Assembly (NCBI RefSeq): GCF_002217475.1
Contig: NZ_MUHH01000009.1
Span: 62,001-126,000 of the forward strand
DNA: 64,000 bases
Direction of reading: 5' to 3'
Source of the DNA: Flavobacterium tructae
GTDB lineage: Bacteria > Bacteroidota > Bacteroidia > Flavobacteriales > Flavobacteriaceae
Notes under the pieces: generated by a model
The model's input: only the letters and a program-made list of their open reading frames with translations
Databases searched by the model: none
What the model was told of the DNA's origin: nothing
Translations under genes and position numbers: made by a program
Shown: positions 1-7,354 of the stretch, in pieces
How the letters are laid out: every line of letters starts with the position of its first letter
Numbering within the stretch: position 1 is the stretch's first letter

Positions 1-48
1 TGCCTTTGTAATCAATATCGAGCTCTCGGGAAAAAGAGTGTAGAAATT

Positions 49-1902
49 ATGACTTTGAAAAAACTTTTTGCTCTTTGTTTCTTATTGTTGTGCCAGATTA
101 CTGTGGCGCAGAACGATTCTATTACGAAACTTAAAACGGTTGTCGTTTCTGACGCTAATCTTAAAAAATACTCCAATTCACAATCGGTTTTAAAACTAAA
201 TGACTCTGTTATTGGCAAAAATGAAGCCTTATTAACGGATTTATTAAACTTTAATTCTACCATTTATTTTAAAGAGTACGGCCGCGGAATGCTTTCTACA
301 GTTGCTTTTAGAGGTACAACATCATCGCAAACGGCTGTAATCTGGAACGGAATTAACATTAATTCCCAAATGAATGGAAGTACTGATTTTAATACCATTT
401 CCGGATCCGATTATAATTCTATTAATGTAAAAGCAGGAGGAGGAAGTGTTATTTACGGTAGCGGAGCCGTTGGAGGAACCGTACACTTGAATACGGATCT
501 CGCCTTTTACAATAAATTTGAAAACAGTTTAAGATTGGATTACGGAAGTTTCAACACGATCGGAATTAATTATAAAACGAGTATCTCGAATAAAAAATGG
601 AGTACTCAGATTGGTTTTTCTAAAAACAGTTCTACAAACGATTATAAATACCTGAACCAATACAACTGGAAAGGCGAACAGCGCTGGAATCAAAACGGCC
701 AATATGATGTTATTACCCTAAGTGCCAATGCAGGATATAAAATCAACGACAAAAACAGTTTAAAACTATATACCCAAACCTCAAACACAGACCGAAATAC
801 CTCATTAGTTTCGGAATCTGAAACTAAAAGTAAATATGTAAATGGTTTTAATCGGAACTTATTGGAATATGATGGTGATTTTGGCAGATTCAAAACCAAT
901 TTAAAAACAGCCTATATTTTTGAGAACTATAAATATTATGCCGACAACTCGAGCAATATTTATACGTACGGAAAAACAGAAAGCCTGACTACAAAAGCAG
1001 ATTTAGGCTATCAATTATTAGAATCGCTGCAAGTAAATGGTATTCTGGACTACAATCGGACTAAAGGATACGGAAGTGGTTTTGGTGATAATGTTAGAGA
1101 AATAAGTTCTGCTGCTTTACTTATAAAACAAGATATTTCTGCGGACTGGAAAAACGAATTTGGGGTTCGTAAAGAGTTTACAGACAATTACAAATCACCC
1201 GTTCTATTCTCTGCAGGTTCCTCCTATCAATTTGGAAAACTGTATAATTTAAAATTGAATGTGTCCCGTAATTTCAGAATCCCAACTTTCAATGATTTGT
1301 ATTGGGAAGAAGGCGGAAATCCTAATTTAAAACCGGAGAGTTCTTATCAGGCCGAAATTGGAAACGTTTTTACCATTCAAAACTTTTCTTTGACTCAAAC
1401 TTTTTACTACATTAAAATAAAAGATCTGTTGCGATGGGTTCCAGGTACAAATGGGATCTGGATGCCGCAAAACACAGATAAAGTAAACAGTTATGGTGCT
1501 GAAACATTATTGAGCTGGAAGAAAAATTTTGGAAAAAACAACCTGACTGCAAATGCTACTTATGCTTATTCTGTTTCGGAAAATGTAGAAACCAAAAAGC
1601 AATTATTTTTTGTTCCTTTTCATAAAGTTACTGCTTCCATTGCTTACTCAAGAAATAACCTATCTGCCAATTATCAATTTCTTTATAATGGCTTTGTGTA
1701 TACGCAATCCGACAATGATCCGGAAAAAATTGTATCGGCTTACACCGTTTCTAATATTGGTGTAGACTACGATTTTAAACTTTTATCTTCTTTCAAAGTA
1801 GGTTTTCAGGTTCTAAATGTTTGGAATACCTTCTATCAAAGTCTGGAACACAGACCGATGCCCGGAAGAAATTACAACTTGTACTTAAACTTTAAATTTT
1901 AA
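49..1902 (+). CDS. TonB-dependent outer-membrane receptor, BtuB-like
   Basis: A 617-residue protein with an N-terminal signal peptide (about residues 1-20, ending VAQ), a plug region (roughly 30-145) and a long beta-barrel ending in aromatic LNFKF, as expected for an outer-membrane receptor energised by TonB. It lacks the CarboxypepD_reg extension of SusC-type receptors, and its length is close to that of classical BtuB and siderophore receptors. Its stop is 4 bases before a BtuG-like beta-propeller lipoprotein; in Bacteroides, BtuG is a surface lipoprotein that captures cobalamin and hands it to BtuB. The family call is from the sequence; the substrate vitamin B12 is inferred from that neighbour. 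Only 48 bases of leader are visible, so a cobalamin riboswitch cannot be tested here. A siderophore or haem receptor is the alternative. Confidence 0.85.
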   Translation: MTLKKLFALCFLLLCQITVAQNDSITKLKTVVVSDANLKKYSNSQSVLKLNDSVIGKNEALLTDLLNFNSTIYFKEYGRGMLSTVAFRGTTSSQTAVIWNGININSQMNGSTDFNTISGSDYNSINVKAGGGSVIYGSGAVGGTVHLNTDLAFYNKFENSLRLDYGSFNTIGINYKTSISNKKWSTQIGFSKNSSTNDYKYLNQYNWKGEQRWNQNGQYDVITLSANAGYKINDKNSLKLYTQTSNTDRNTSLVSESETKSKYVNGFNRNLLEYDGDFGRFKTNLKTAYIFENYKYYADNSSNIYTYGKTESLTTKADLGYQLLESLQVNGILDYNRTKGYGSGFGDNVREISSAALLIKQDISADWKNEFGVRKEFTDNYKSPVLFSAGSSYQFGKLYNLKLNVSRNFRIPTFNDLYWEEGGNPNLKPESSYQAEIGNVFTIQNFSLTQTFYYIKIKDLLRWVPGTNGIWMPQNTDKVNSYGAETLLSWKKNFGKNNLTANATYAYSVSENVETKKQLFFVPFHKVTASIAYSRNNLSANYQFLYNGFVYTQSDNDPEKIVSAYTVSNIGVDYDFKLLSSFKVGFQVLNVWNTFYQSLEHRPMPGRNYNLYLNFKF

Positions 1903-1906
1903 TATA

Positions 1907-2962
1907 ATGAAACTAACTAGATTATTCCTATTAGCATTAAGCGCATCGCTTTTTGTTTCTTGCTCTAATGACGACTCTGATGGACCTAAAGGAGTTTATG
2001 ATAATGGCGTTTTCATCTTAAATGAAGGAAACTTTACTGATGGTGGTTCCGTTTCTTTCATATCTGACGATTTAAATACTTTCACGAAAGATGTTTACAA
2101 AACTGTGAATACTAGTGATTTTGTTGGGAAATATCTTCAAAACATCTTTTTTGACGGAGACAGAGCTTATATTATTGCCGGCGGTTCAAATGTTATTAAT
2201 GTAGTAGACCGTTATAGTTTTAAATTGATTGCTAAAGTTGAAACCGGTTTAACAGCCCCAAGATATGGAGTTGTAAAAGACGGAAAAGCTTATGTAACTA
2301 ATGCAAATACCTATTGGTCTAAAACAAATCCGGCTGGTAACACAGATGATTTCATCGCTGTAATCAACTTGTCTACAAACAAAGTAGAAACTACCATACC
2401 GTTAAATGCGACCGGAAATCATATTGAAATTTTCAACAACAAACTTTATGTAACTGAGCCTTACAACAACGATAAATTACTTGTAGTTAATCCAACTACA
2501 AATAAACTGGAAACTCCTGTAACGATTGGTTATGGTGCAGATACTATGGAAGTAAAAGATGGTGTTTTGTATACCATTAGAAGTTCTTTCGGAGAAAGAA
2601 GCGAAATTGTAAAAGTAAAGTTATCTGATAACTCTATCACGAAAATCACTTTCCCGGAGTCACTTGACGGAGTTAAAAACTTAGACATTTACAACAACAA
2701 GATATACTACACTTTAAACACTGCAGTTTATGCAATAGACTACACTGCAACTACAGCTTCAACAACTCCTATTTTTCAATATAGCTCAACTTCTGAGTAT
2801 GGAAAAATGTATGGTTTTGCTGTAAAAAATGACAGAATTTTTATTGCTGATGGAGGGGATTTTGCTTCAAACAGTAAAGCTTACATCTACAACTTAGGAG
2901 GAACATTACAAAAAGAATTAACTGTTGGTGTTGGACCAAACGGTTTCTATTTCAACGATTAA
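1907..2962 (+). CDS. BtuG-like YncE/DUF5074-type beta-propeller surface lipoprotein
   Basis: A 351-residue protein with a lipoprotein signal (lipobox FVSC, Cys19) followed by acidic residues (CSNDDSDG) of the kind that send Bacteroidota lipoproteins to the cell surface. The mature part starts with GVFILNEGNF, typical of the YncE/DUF5074 group, and contains repeated blades with patterns such as YVTN, LYVTEPYNN and VVNPTTNKL, consistent with a seven-bladed propeller. Known relative: BtuG, the high-affinity cobalamin-capturing partner of BtuB in Bacteroides. The start is only 4 bases after the receptor stop, so the two are co-transcribed and probably form one complex. The B12 role is inferred from family and context. 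A bidirectional terminator follows. Confidence 0.8.
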   Translation: MKLTRLFLLALSASLFVSCSNDDSDGPKGVYDNGVFILNEGNFTDGGSVSFISDDLNTFTKDVYKTVNTSDFVGKYLQNIFFDGDRAYIIAGGSNVINVVDRYSFKLIAKVETGLTAPRYGVVKDGKAYVTNANTYWSKTNPAGNTDDFIAVINLSTNKVETTIPLNATGNHIEIFNNKLYVTEPYNNDKLLVVNPTTNKLETPVTIGYGADTMEVKDGVLYTIRSSFGERSEIVKVKLSDNSITKITFPESLDGVKNLDIYNNKIYYTLNTAVYAIDYTATTASTTPIFQYSSTSEYGKMYGFAVKNDRIFIADGGDFASNSKAYIYNLGGTLQKELTVGVGPNGFYFND

Positions 2963-2990
2963 TTCCTGTAATTCGTTTAGATTATGACAT

Positions 2991-3024
2991 AAAAAAAGGC
3001 TTTCATTTCTGAAAGCCTTTTCTT
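2991..3024. terminator. Bidirectional terminator between the BtuG-like and S41 genes
   Basis: A perfect 10-bp stem (AAAGGCTTTC at 2995-3004 against GAAAGCCTTT at 3011-3020) with a 6-base loop. An A-run lies on the left and a T-rich run on the right, so it can end transcription of both convergent genes. Confidence 0.85.
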
Positions 3025-4497
3025 TTATTTCAATGCTCGTAAAAGTCCTTCCGGAGCTTTTTCAATATACATTTGATTTTTAATTCCGTCCATTGCTTTA
3101 GCATCTGTAAATGCTTTCAGCGTTACCCCACTGTCATCTCCTGCTTTTTTCGCACTGATTCCTGTTATTTGAGATATTGCTACACTCAACAGCGGTTCGT
3201 TTGGATCTCCTAAAACTCCTAAGTTCGTAATGCGTTCTAATTTTTCATACGTTGGTTTCAAACCGTCTGTATATTCTCCAAAATCAGCTGCATTTACAAT
3301 TTTTAAAACCAAAGGCTGCATCGCATATTTATGATTTGGATTACGATTCGTTTTTCCAAAAGTTGGAGAATCATATAAGGTTACCGATCCTACATTTTTA
3401 CCAACAGTAGTCTCTCCTACCTGAACTACAGAAATATAAGGCACTAATCCGTTTATAACCAATTCACTTGCCGATGCTGTACCGCTTGTGGTTATAATAT
3501 AAACTTTAGTCATGTTCAGGCTATTAATCGCCGCACCGTCCATTTTATCTACAAATTTATTCAGCAATGATTCAGGATCTTCACTTTGGTAATATTCGTT
3601 GATTTTGGAATTCCATTTTTCTTTCGAAAAAACTTTGCCGGTAAACTGTCCGGTAATCATACTCGCCAGACGGGTTGAAGTCTGAATTGAACCTCCTCCG
3701 TTATATCTTAAATCTAAAACTAAATCAGTAACACCCTGCGCTTTTAGCTCTGCAAAAGCCGCATTAAGCTGTGCATCATAATTTCCATAAAAACCATTGT
3801 ACATCAAATAACCTATTTTACGGCTCCCGGATGTAATCACTTTATTGATAAAAACAGGATTTTCATCTAAAGTTGTTTTTACTAATGCAACTGTTTTTCC
3901 GTTACTATCAAAACCGGTACCGTTAAAAGTAGCCATATTCAATGTATAACTATCCGCTGCCAATAGCGACTGATAATTTGAAACCGTTAAAGAAGTTCCG
4001 TTAATACCTGTAAAAAGATCCCCTCTTTTGATGTCTTTTTTAGAAGCATCAGAATTAGGTATAATATAACGTACATAACCCACTAAATCTGTAGTACTTC
4101 CCGGTTTATAACTCAATCTAAAATCTACACCATTATTCTTTGAAGTTCCCTGAAGTTCCTGTTCTAAAACTGTATAATCGTCAACAATCCAGCTAAAACG
4201 ATCAATTGCCTGACCTTTTGGAAATTTGCTTATAGGTTTATTCAATAAATCCTGAAATAATTCTTCCGGTTTAGAATATCCTCTCAAAAAAGCATTTAAG
4301 GCTTCCTGATTGCTAAAACGGTCATCTGCCAAAGTAGGAACATCAGCTTGCCATAAATAAAACTGATTCAGTCCTTTCCAGACAAAATCATTAACCTGCA
4401 ACGAGGCCGGAGCCGCTACATCATCCTGATCTTCACAAGATTGTAAAGAAAAAGCAAGTAAAAATAATAACAGTACGCTTCTTAATATTGTCTTCAT
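3025..4497 (-). CDS. S41 family (C-terminal processing) peptidase lipoprotein
   Basis: A 490-residue protein with a lipoprotein signal (LQSC, Cys21) followed by EDQDD, an acidic export signal suggesting surface or periplasmic anchoring. A PDZ-like segment lies around residues 145-205 (RGDLFTGINGTSL) and the S41 fold at about 225-450. The catalytic dyad is visible: Ser342 in SGTASASE and Lys367 in GETTVGKNVG, 25 residues apart as in the D1 C-terminal processing protease. LDLRYNGGGS precedes the active site as in the family. It probably cleaves C-terminal tails of exported proteins; the substrate is unknown. It is transcribed alone, convergent with the BtuG-like gene. Confidence 0.9.
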   Translation of the reverse strand: MKTILRSVLLLFLLAFSLQSCEDQDDVAAPASLQVNDFVWKGLNQFYLWQADVPTLADDRFSNQEALNAFLRGYSKPEELFQDLLNKPISKFPKGQAIDRFSWIVDDYTVLEQELQGTSKNNGVDFRLSYKPGSTTDLVGYVRYIIPNSDASKKDIKRGDLFTGINGTSLTVSNYQSLLAADSYTLNMATFNGTGFDSNGKTVALVKTTLDENPVFINKVITSGSRKIGYLMYNGFYGNYDAQLNAAFAELKAQGVTDLVLDLRYNGGGSIQTSTRLASMITGQFTGKVFSKEKWNSKINEYYQSEDPESLLNKFVDKMDGAAINSLNMTKVYIITTSGTASASELVINGLVPYISVVQVGETTVGKNVGSVTLYDSPTFGKTNRNPNHKYAMQPLVLKIVNAADFGEYTDGLKPTYEKLERITNLGVLGDPNEPLLSVAISQITGISAKKAGDDSGVTLKAFTDAKAMDGIKNQMYIEKAPEGLLRALK

Positions 4498-4660
4498 ATA
4501 GTAAATATCTATGTAGTAGTAACGTAAAAATACTATCTTTAGTTTTAACTCTAAGAATTTTATTGCTTTTTTTATTGTAAAAAAAATTTAATACCCCGTG
4601 TAACAAAAATAATAGTGTATCGTCTTCACTATATAAGCTAACGAATAACCAACAAATTTT

Positions 4661-5170
4661 ATGAATCAGAATGTGTTTATAGAATTAATAAATCCTTTCA
4701 AAGACAAAGTTTTTCGTCTGGCAAAAAGATTGTTAACCAGTACCGAGGAGGCTGAAGATGCCACTCAGGAAGTTATGGTAAAGTTATGGAACAAAAAAGA
4801 TTCTTTGGACTCCTATAATAGTGTTGAAGCTATTGCAATGACAATGACCAAGAATTATTGTCTGGATCAGTTGAAATCGAAAAGGGCCGGAAATCTTAAA
4901 ATTGTACATAATAATTATACGGACCGGGAGCCTCAATTGGACAAAAAACTGGAGGATTCGAATAGTCTAGAATGGGTTGAAAAAATTATAAGCCAATTAC
5001 CTGAACAATTACAAATATTAATTCAGTTGCGAGATGTGGAGCAATATGAATTTGATGAAATTGCGAAAATTGTCAACATGAACGAAACAGCTATACGCGT
5101 AGCCCTTTCAAGAGCGAGAAAAAAAATTAGAGAATCAATGGTTAATACACACAGTTATGGAATTCAATAA
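4661..5170 (+). CDS. ECF-type RNA polymerase sigma factor
   Basis: A 169-residue sigma-70 family protein with only regions 2 and 4. Region 2 (about 10-75) contains the helix EEAEDATQEVMVKLW. Region 4 (about 112-162) has LPEQLQILIQLRDVEQYEFDEIA and the recognition helix NETAIRVALSRARKKIRE. It directs RNA polymerase to a small regulon. The next gene overlaps it by 14 bases, so the two are translationally coupled, the usual arrangement for a sigma factor and its membrane regulator. Two DUF4252 genes follow in the same run and are likely part of the output. Confidence 0.92.
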   Translation: MNQNVFIELINPFKDKVFRLAKRLLTSTEEAEDATQEVMVKLWNKKDSLDSYNSVEAIAMTMTKNYCLDQLKSKRAGNLKIVHNNYTDREPQLDKKLEDSNSLEWVEKIISQLPEQLQILIQLRDVEQYEFDEIAKIVNMNETAIRVALSRARKKIRESMVNTHSYGIQ

Positions 5171-5615
5171 AATAGAAGATATATTAGAAAAATACTTTCA
5201 GGGAGAAACCACGATTGCCGAAGAAAATCAATTAAAAGAATATTTTTCTTCACCGGATGTTGCGCAGCATTTGGAGCAATACAAACCAATGTTTGGTTAT
5301 TTCTCTCAGGTAAAAGAACAGAAATCGATGCAGACGATTCCACTAAAAACTAAAAAGCGAAAAGTGGCGTGGTTATCGATTGCAGCTTCAGCTGTTGTTT
5401 TACTGGGAATTGGAACCTATTTCTATACGAGCGAAAAAAATGCAACTCCGGTTACAGCTCAATCAGAATTAGGAACCTACGATGATCCGGAAGAAGCACT
5501 TGCCGCAACGCAAAAAGCTTTAGCCTTATTATCAAACAATGTTAATGTAGGTATTGAAAGTGTACAATACATTAAAGAATACGAACAATCAAAAAACAAA
5601 ATTTTTAAACAGTAA
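5157..5615 (+). CDS. Single-pass membrane protein, candidate anti-sigma factor
   Basis: A 152-residue protein starting inside the end of the sigma gene (14-base overlap). The N-terminal 60 residues are charged and probably cytoplasmic (EDILEKYFQGETTIAEENQLKEYF resembles the start of many Bacteroidota anti-sigma or DUF3379-like proteins). One membrane helix lies at about 70-88 (WLSIAASAVVLLGIGTYF), followed by an approximately 60-residue outer part. It lacks a FecR domain and the HxxxCxxC zinc motif of ZAS anti-sigma factors. The role is inferred from coupling to the sigma gene and from topology; no domain is recognised with certainty. Confidence 0.7.
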   Translation: MEFNKIEDILEKYFQGETTIAEENQLKEYFSSPDVAQHLEQYKPMFGYFSQVKEQKSMQTIPLKTKKRKVAWLSIAASAVVLLGIGTYFYTSEKNATPVTAQSELGTYDDPEEALAATQKALALLSNNVNVGIESVQYIKEYEQSKNKIFKQ

Positions 5616-5632
5616 TTTAAATCTCAATCAAA

Positions 5633-6160
5633 ATGAAAAATTTCATCATAACACTAGTTTTAGCATTCGTTAGCCACACTTTTTATGCTCAGGGAGCATT
5701 TGATAAATATGATGGTCAGGACGATGTAACCTCAGTAATCGTAAACAAAAAAATGTTTGATTTAATGAGTAAAGTAAAGGCCGACACTTCTGATAAAGAA
5801 ACGCAACAGTACATTAATCTGATTAAAAAATTAGACTACTTAAAAGTGTTTACCACTAAAAATCCTAAAATTGAAGCTGACATGAAAGCTTCTGCAGACA
5901 AATATGTAAAAACTGCCGGTTTAGAGGAACTAATGAGAGTAAACGATGGCGGTAAAAATGTTAGAATCCTGATCAAATCAGGATCAAGTGATACGCAGGT
6001 AAAAGAATTACTAATGTACATCGACGGAGCTAAGGGCAGTGAAACTGTATTACTGTCTCTTATTGGTAACTTTGACTTAAACGAAATCTCAGTACTAACA
6101 GATAAGATGCAGCTTCCTGGTGGGTCTGACTTAAAAAAAGCTTCTAAAGGCAAAAAATAA
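5633..6160 (+). CDS. DUF4252 domain-containing exported protein
   Basis: A 175-residue protein with a cleavable signal peptide (MKNFIITLVLAFVSHTFYAQ). The mature part matches the DUF4252 pattern of Bacteroidota: VTSVIVNKKMFDLM near the start, a stretch around DYLKVFTTKNP, then RILIKSGSSDTQVKELLMYI and a C-terminal half ending near LIGNFDLNEISVLTDK. Function unknown. It lies 17 bases after the putative anti-sigma gene and 1 base before a second DUF4252 gene, so it belongs to the sigma operon. A target or sensor of the sigma system is plausible but unproven. Confidence 0.85.
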   Translation: MKNFIITLVLAFVSHTFYAQGAFDKYDGQDDVTSVIVNKKMFDLMSKVKADTSDKETQQYINLIKKLDYLKVFTTKNPKIEADMKASADKYVKTAGLEELMRVNDGGKNVRILIKSGSSDTQVKELLMYIDGAKGSETVLLSLIGNFDLNEISVLTDKMQLPGGSDLKKASKGKK

Positions 6161-6161
6161 G

Positions 6162-6701
6162 ATGAAAGCAAGCGTTATTACCTCAGCCCTATTAGTTTTA
6201 CTGACTTTAGTAAGTTGTAATTCTACCCCTTCATTGCAGAAGTATTTTGTTGAAAACACAGACAACAAAGATTTTATTGCACTTGACATTTCATCATCGA
6301 TTCTAAATGTGGAAAAAGCAAAATTATCTGCAGAGCAAAATGAAGCTTTAAAATCATTTGACAAAATGAATATCCTGGCTTTCAAAGAGACGTCTAAAAA
6401 TCAGGCGCAATTTGAAACAGAACGCAGCAAACTGAAAGAGATCCTGAAAAATCCAAAATACCAGGAATTAATGAAGGTCGGTTCAGGTAAAGACGGCGCA
6501 TCAATAAGTTATGTAGGAGCCGACGACAACATCGAAGAATTTGTAGTTTTTGCCAACAAAAAAGAAAGTGGTTTTGTAGTGGTGCGTGTGTTAGGAAAAA
6601 ACATGAACCCTAACAATATTATGACCTTGATGTCGGTTATGAAACAATCCAATATTAATATGGATCAATTAAAACCTTTGCAACAATTAATGAAACCATA
6701 A
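6162..6701 (+). CDS. DUF4252-type lipoprotein
   Basis: A 179-residue protein with a lipoprotein signal (LVSC, Cys19). The body repeats the DUF4252 plan of its neighbour: DFIALDISSSILNV, a lysine-rich middle, YQELMKVGSGKDGASISYVG, then EEFVVFANKKESGFVVVRVLG. Only one base separates it from the preceding stop. The pair looks like a tandem duplication in which one copy is soluble and the other membrane-anchored. Function unknown. A strong terminator follows at 6728, closing the sigma operon. Confidence 0.8.
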   Translation: MKASVITSALLVLLTLVSCNSTPSLQKYFVENTDNKDFIALDISSSILNVEKAKLSAEQNEALKSFDKMNILAFKETSKNQAQFETERSKLKEILKNPKYQELMKVGSGKDGASISYVGADDNIEEFVVFANKKESGFVVVRVLGKNMNPNNIMTLMSVMKQSNINMDQLKPLQQLMKP

Positions 6702-6727
6702 CATCTTACTTTATAGTAAAACAAGAG

Positions 6728-6752
6728 AGCTCCGTAATCCGGAGCTTTTTTT
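6728..6752 (+). terminator. Rho-independent terminator of the sigma/DUF4252 operon
   Basis: Stem AGCTCCG (6728-6734) with CGGAGCT (6740-6746), 5-base loop, followed by a run of T. Confidence 0.9.
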
Positions 6753-6801
6753 ATTTAACATTTTTAGAAGATAATACTGAATAATATTACTTCCGTTTGT
6801 T

Positions 6802-6830
6802 TTGAGATGACCCGAATTTATCTATATTTG
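6802..6830 (+). promoter_or_regulatory. Bacteroidota-type promoter of the YiaA-like gene
   Basis: TTG at 6802-6804, 18-base spacer, TATATTTG at 6823-6830. Transcription should begin near 6837. This rules out an upstream ATG at 6807, which would lie inside the promoter, and selects the ATG at 6864. Confidence 0.75.
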
Positions 6831-6863
6831 TTCATCAACCAAAACAAAATTATTAAACTAAGT

Positions 6864-7262
6864 ATGGTACAAAAAACATCGAACGCCTTTATAGCGGCAT
6901 CATGGGTAGCTCTTGGAGCAGGAACAGTTGGATTTATAGTAGGACTTGCAAGAGCCGAAATGCTTTTAAACGAAAAAGGATATTATTTCACCGTTTTAAT
7001 GTTTGGTCTTTTTGCTGTTGTCTCCTTACAAAAAAGTGTCAGAGACAGACTGGAGAAACTTCCGGTAACTGATATGTATTACGGAATCTGCTGGTTCGGA
7101 ACTCTTTTATCTATTGTATTGTTAATCGTGGGCCTATGGAATGCTACGATCTTACCAAGTGAAAAAGGTTTTTATGCTTTTGCTTTTTTATTGGCTCTTT
7201 TTGGAGCTATTTCGGTACAAAAAAATACGAGAGACAATATGGCGTACTCTTCAAATGAATAA
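6864..7262 (+). CDS. YiaA/YiaB-type inner-membrane protein
   Basis: A 132-residue protein from the ATG at 6864. It consists of two homologous halves, each with a pair of membrane helices: FIAASWVALGAGTVGFIVGLA with the following YYFTVLMFGLFAVVSLQKSVRD, then YYGICWFGTLLSIVLLIVGLW with GFYAFAFLLALFGAISVQKNTRD. The repeated ending (VSLQKSVRD, ISVQKNTRD) is the signature of the YiaAB two-helix domain. Function of the family is unknown. It stands alone with its own promoter and shares a bidirectional terminator with carB. Confidence 0.85.
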   Translation: MVQKTSNAFIAASWVALGAGTVGFIVGLARAEMLLNEKGYYFTVLMFGLFAVVSLQKSVRDRLEKLPVTDMYYGICWFGTLLSIVLLIVGLWNATILPSEKGFYAFAFLLALFGAISVQKNTRDNMAYSSNE

Positions 7263-7307
7263 TATTTCAAACTAGAATTAATCAAAAACAACTTCCAAAA
7301 TTAACCA

Positions 7308-7339
7308 CAAAAAAAGCTCCATCACTGGAGCTTTTTTTA
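7308..7339. terminator. Bidirectional terminator between the YiaA-like gene and carB
   Basis: Stem AGCTCCA (7315-7321) with TGGAGCT (7326-7332), loop TCAC, flanked by A-run and T-run so it works in both directions. Confidence 0.9.
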
Positions 7340-7354
7340 TAGTAAGACTTGAGA

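Noticed and set aside
1..48. Cobalamin riboswitch before the receptor gene
   Set aside because: Only 48 bases are visible and no B12 box can be identified, so it cannot be claimed.
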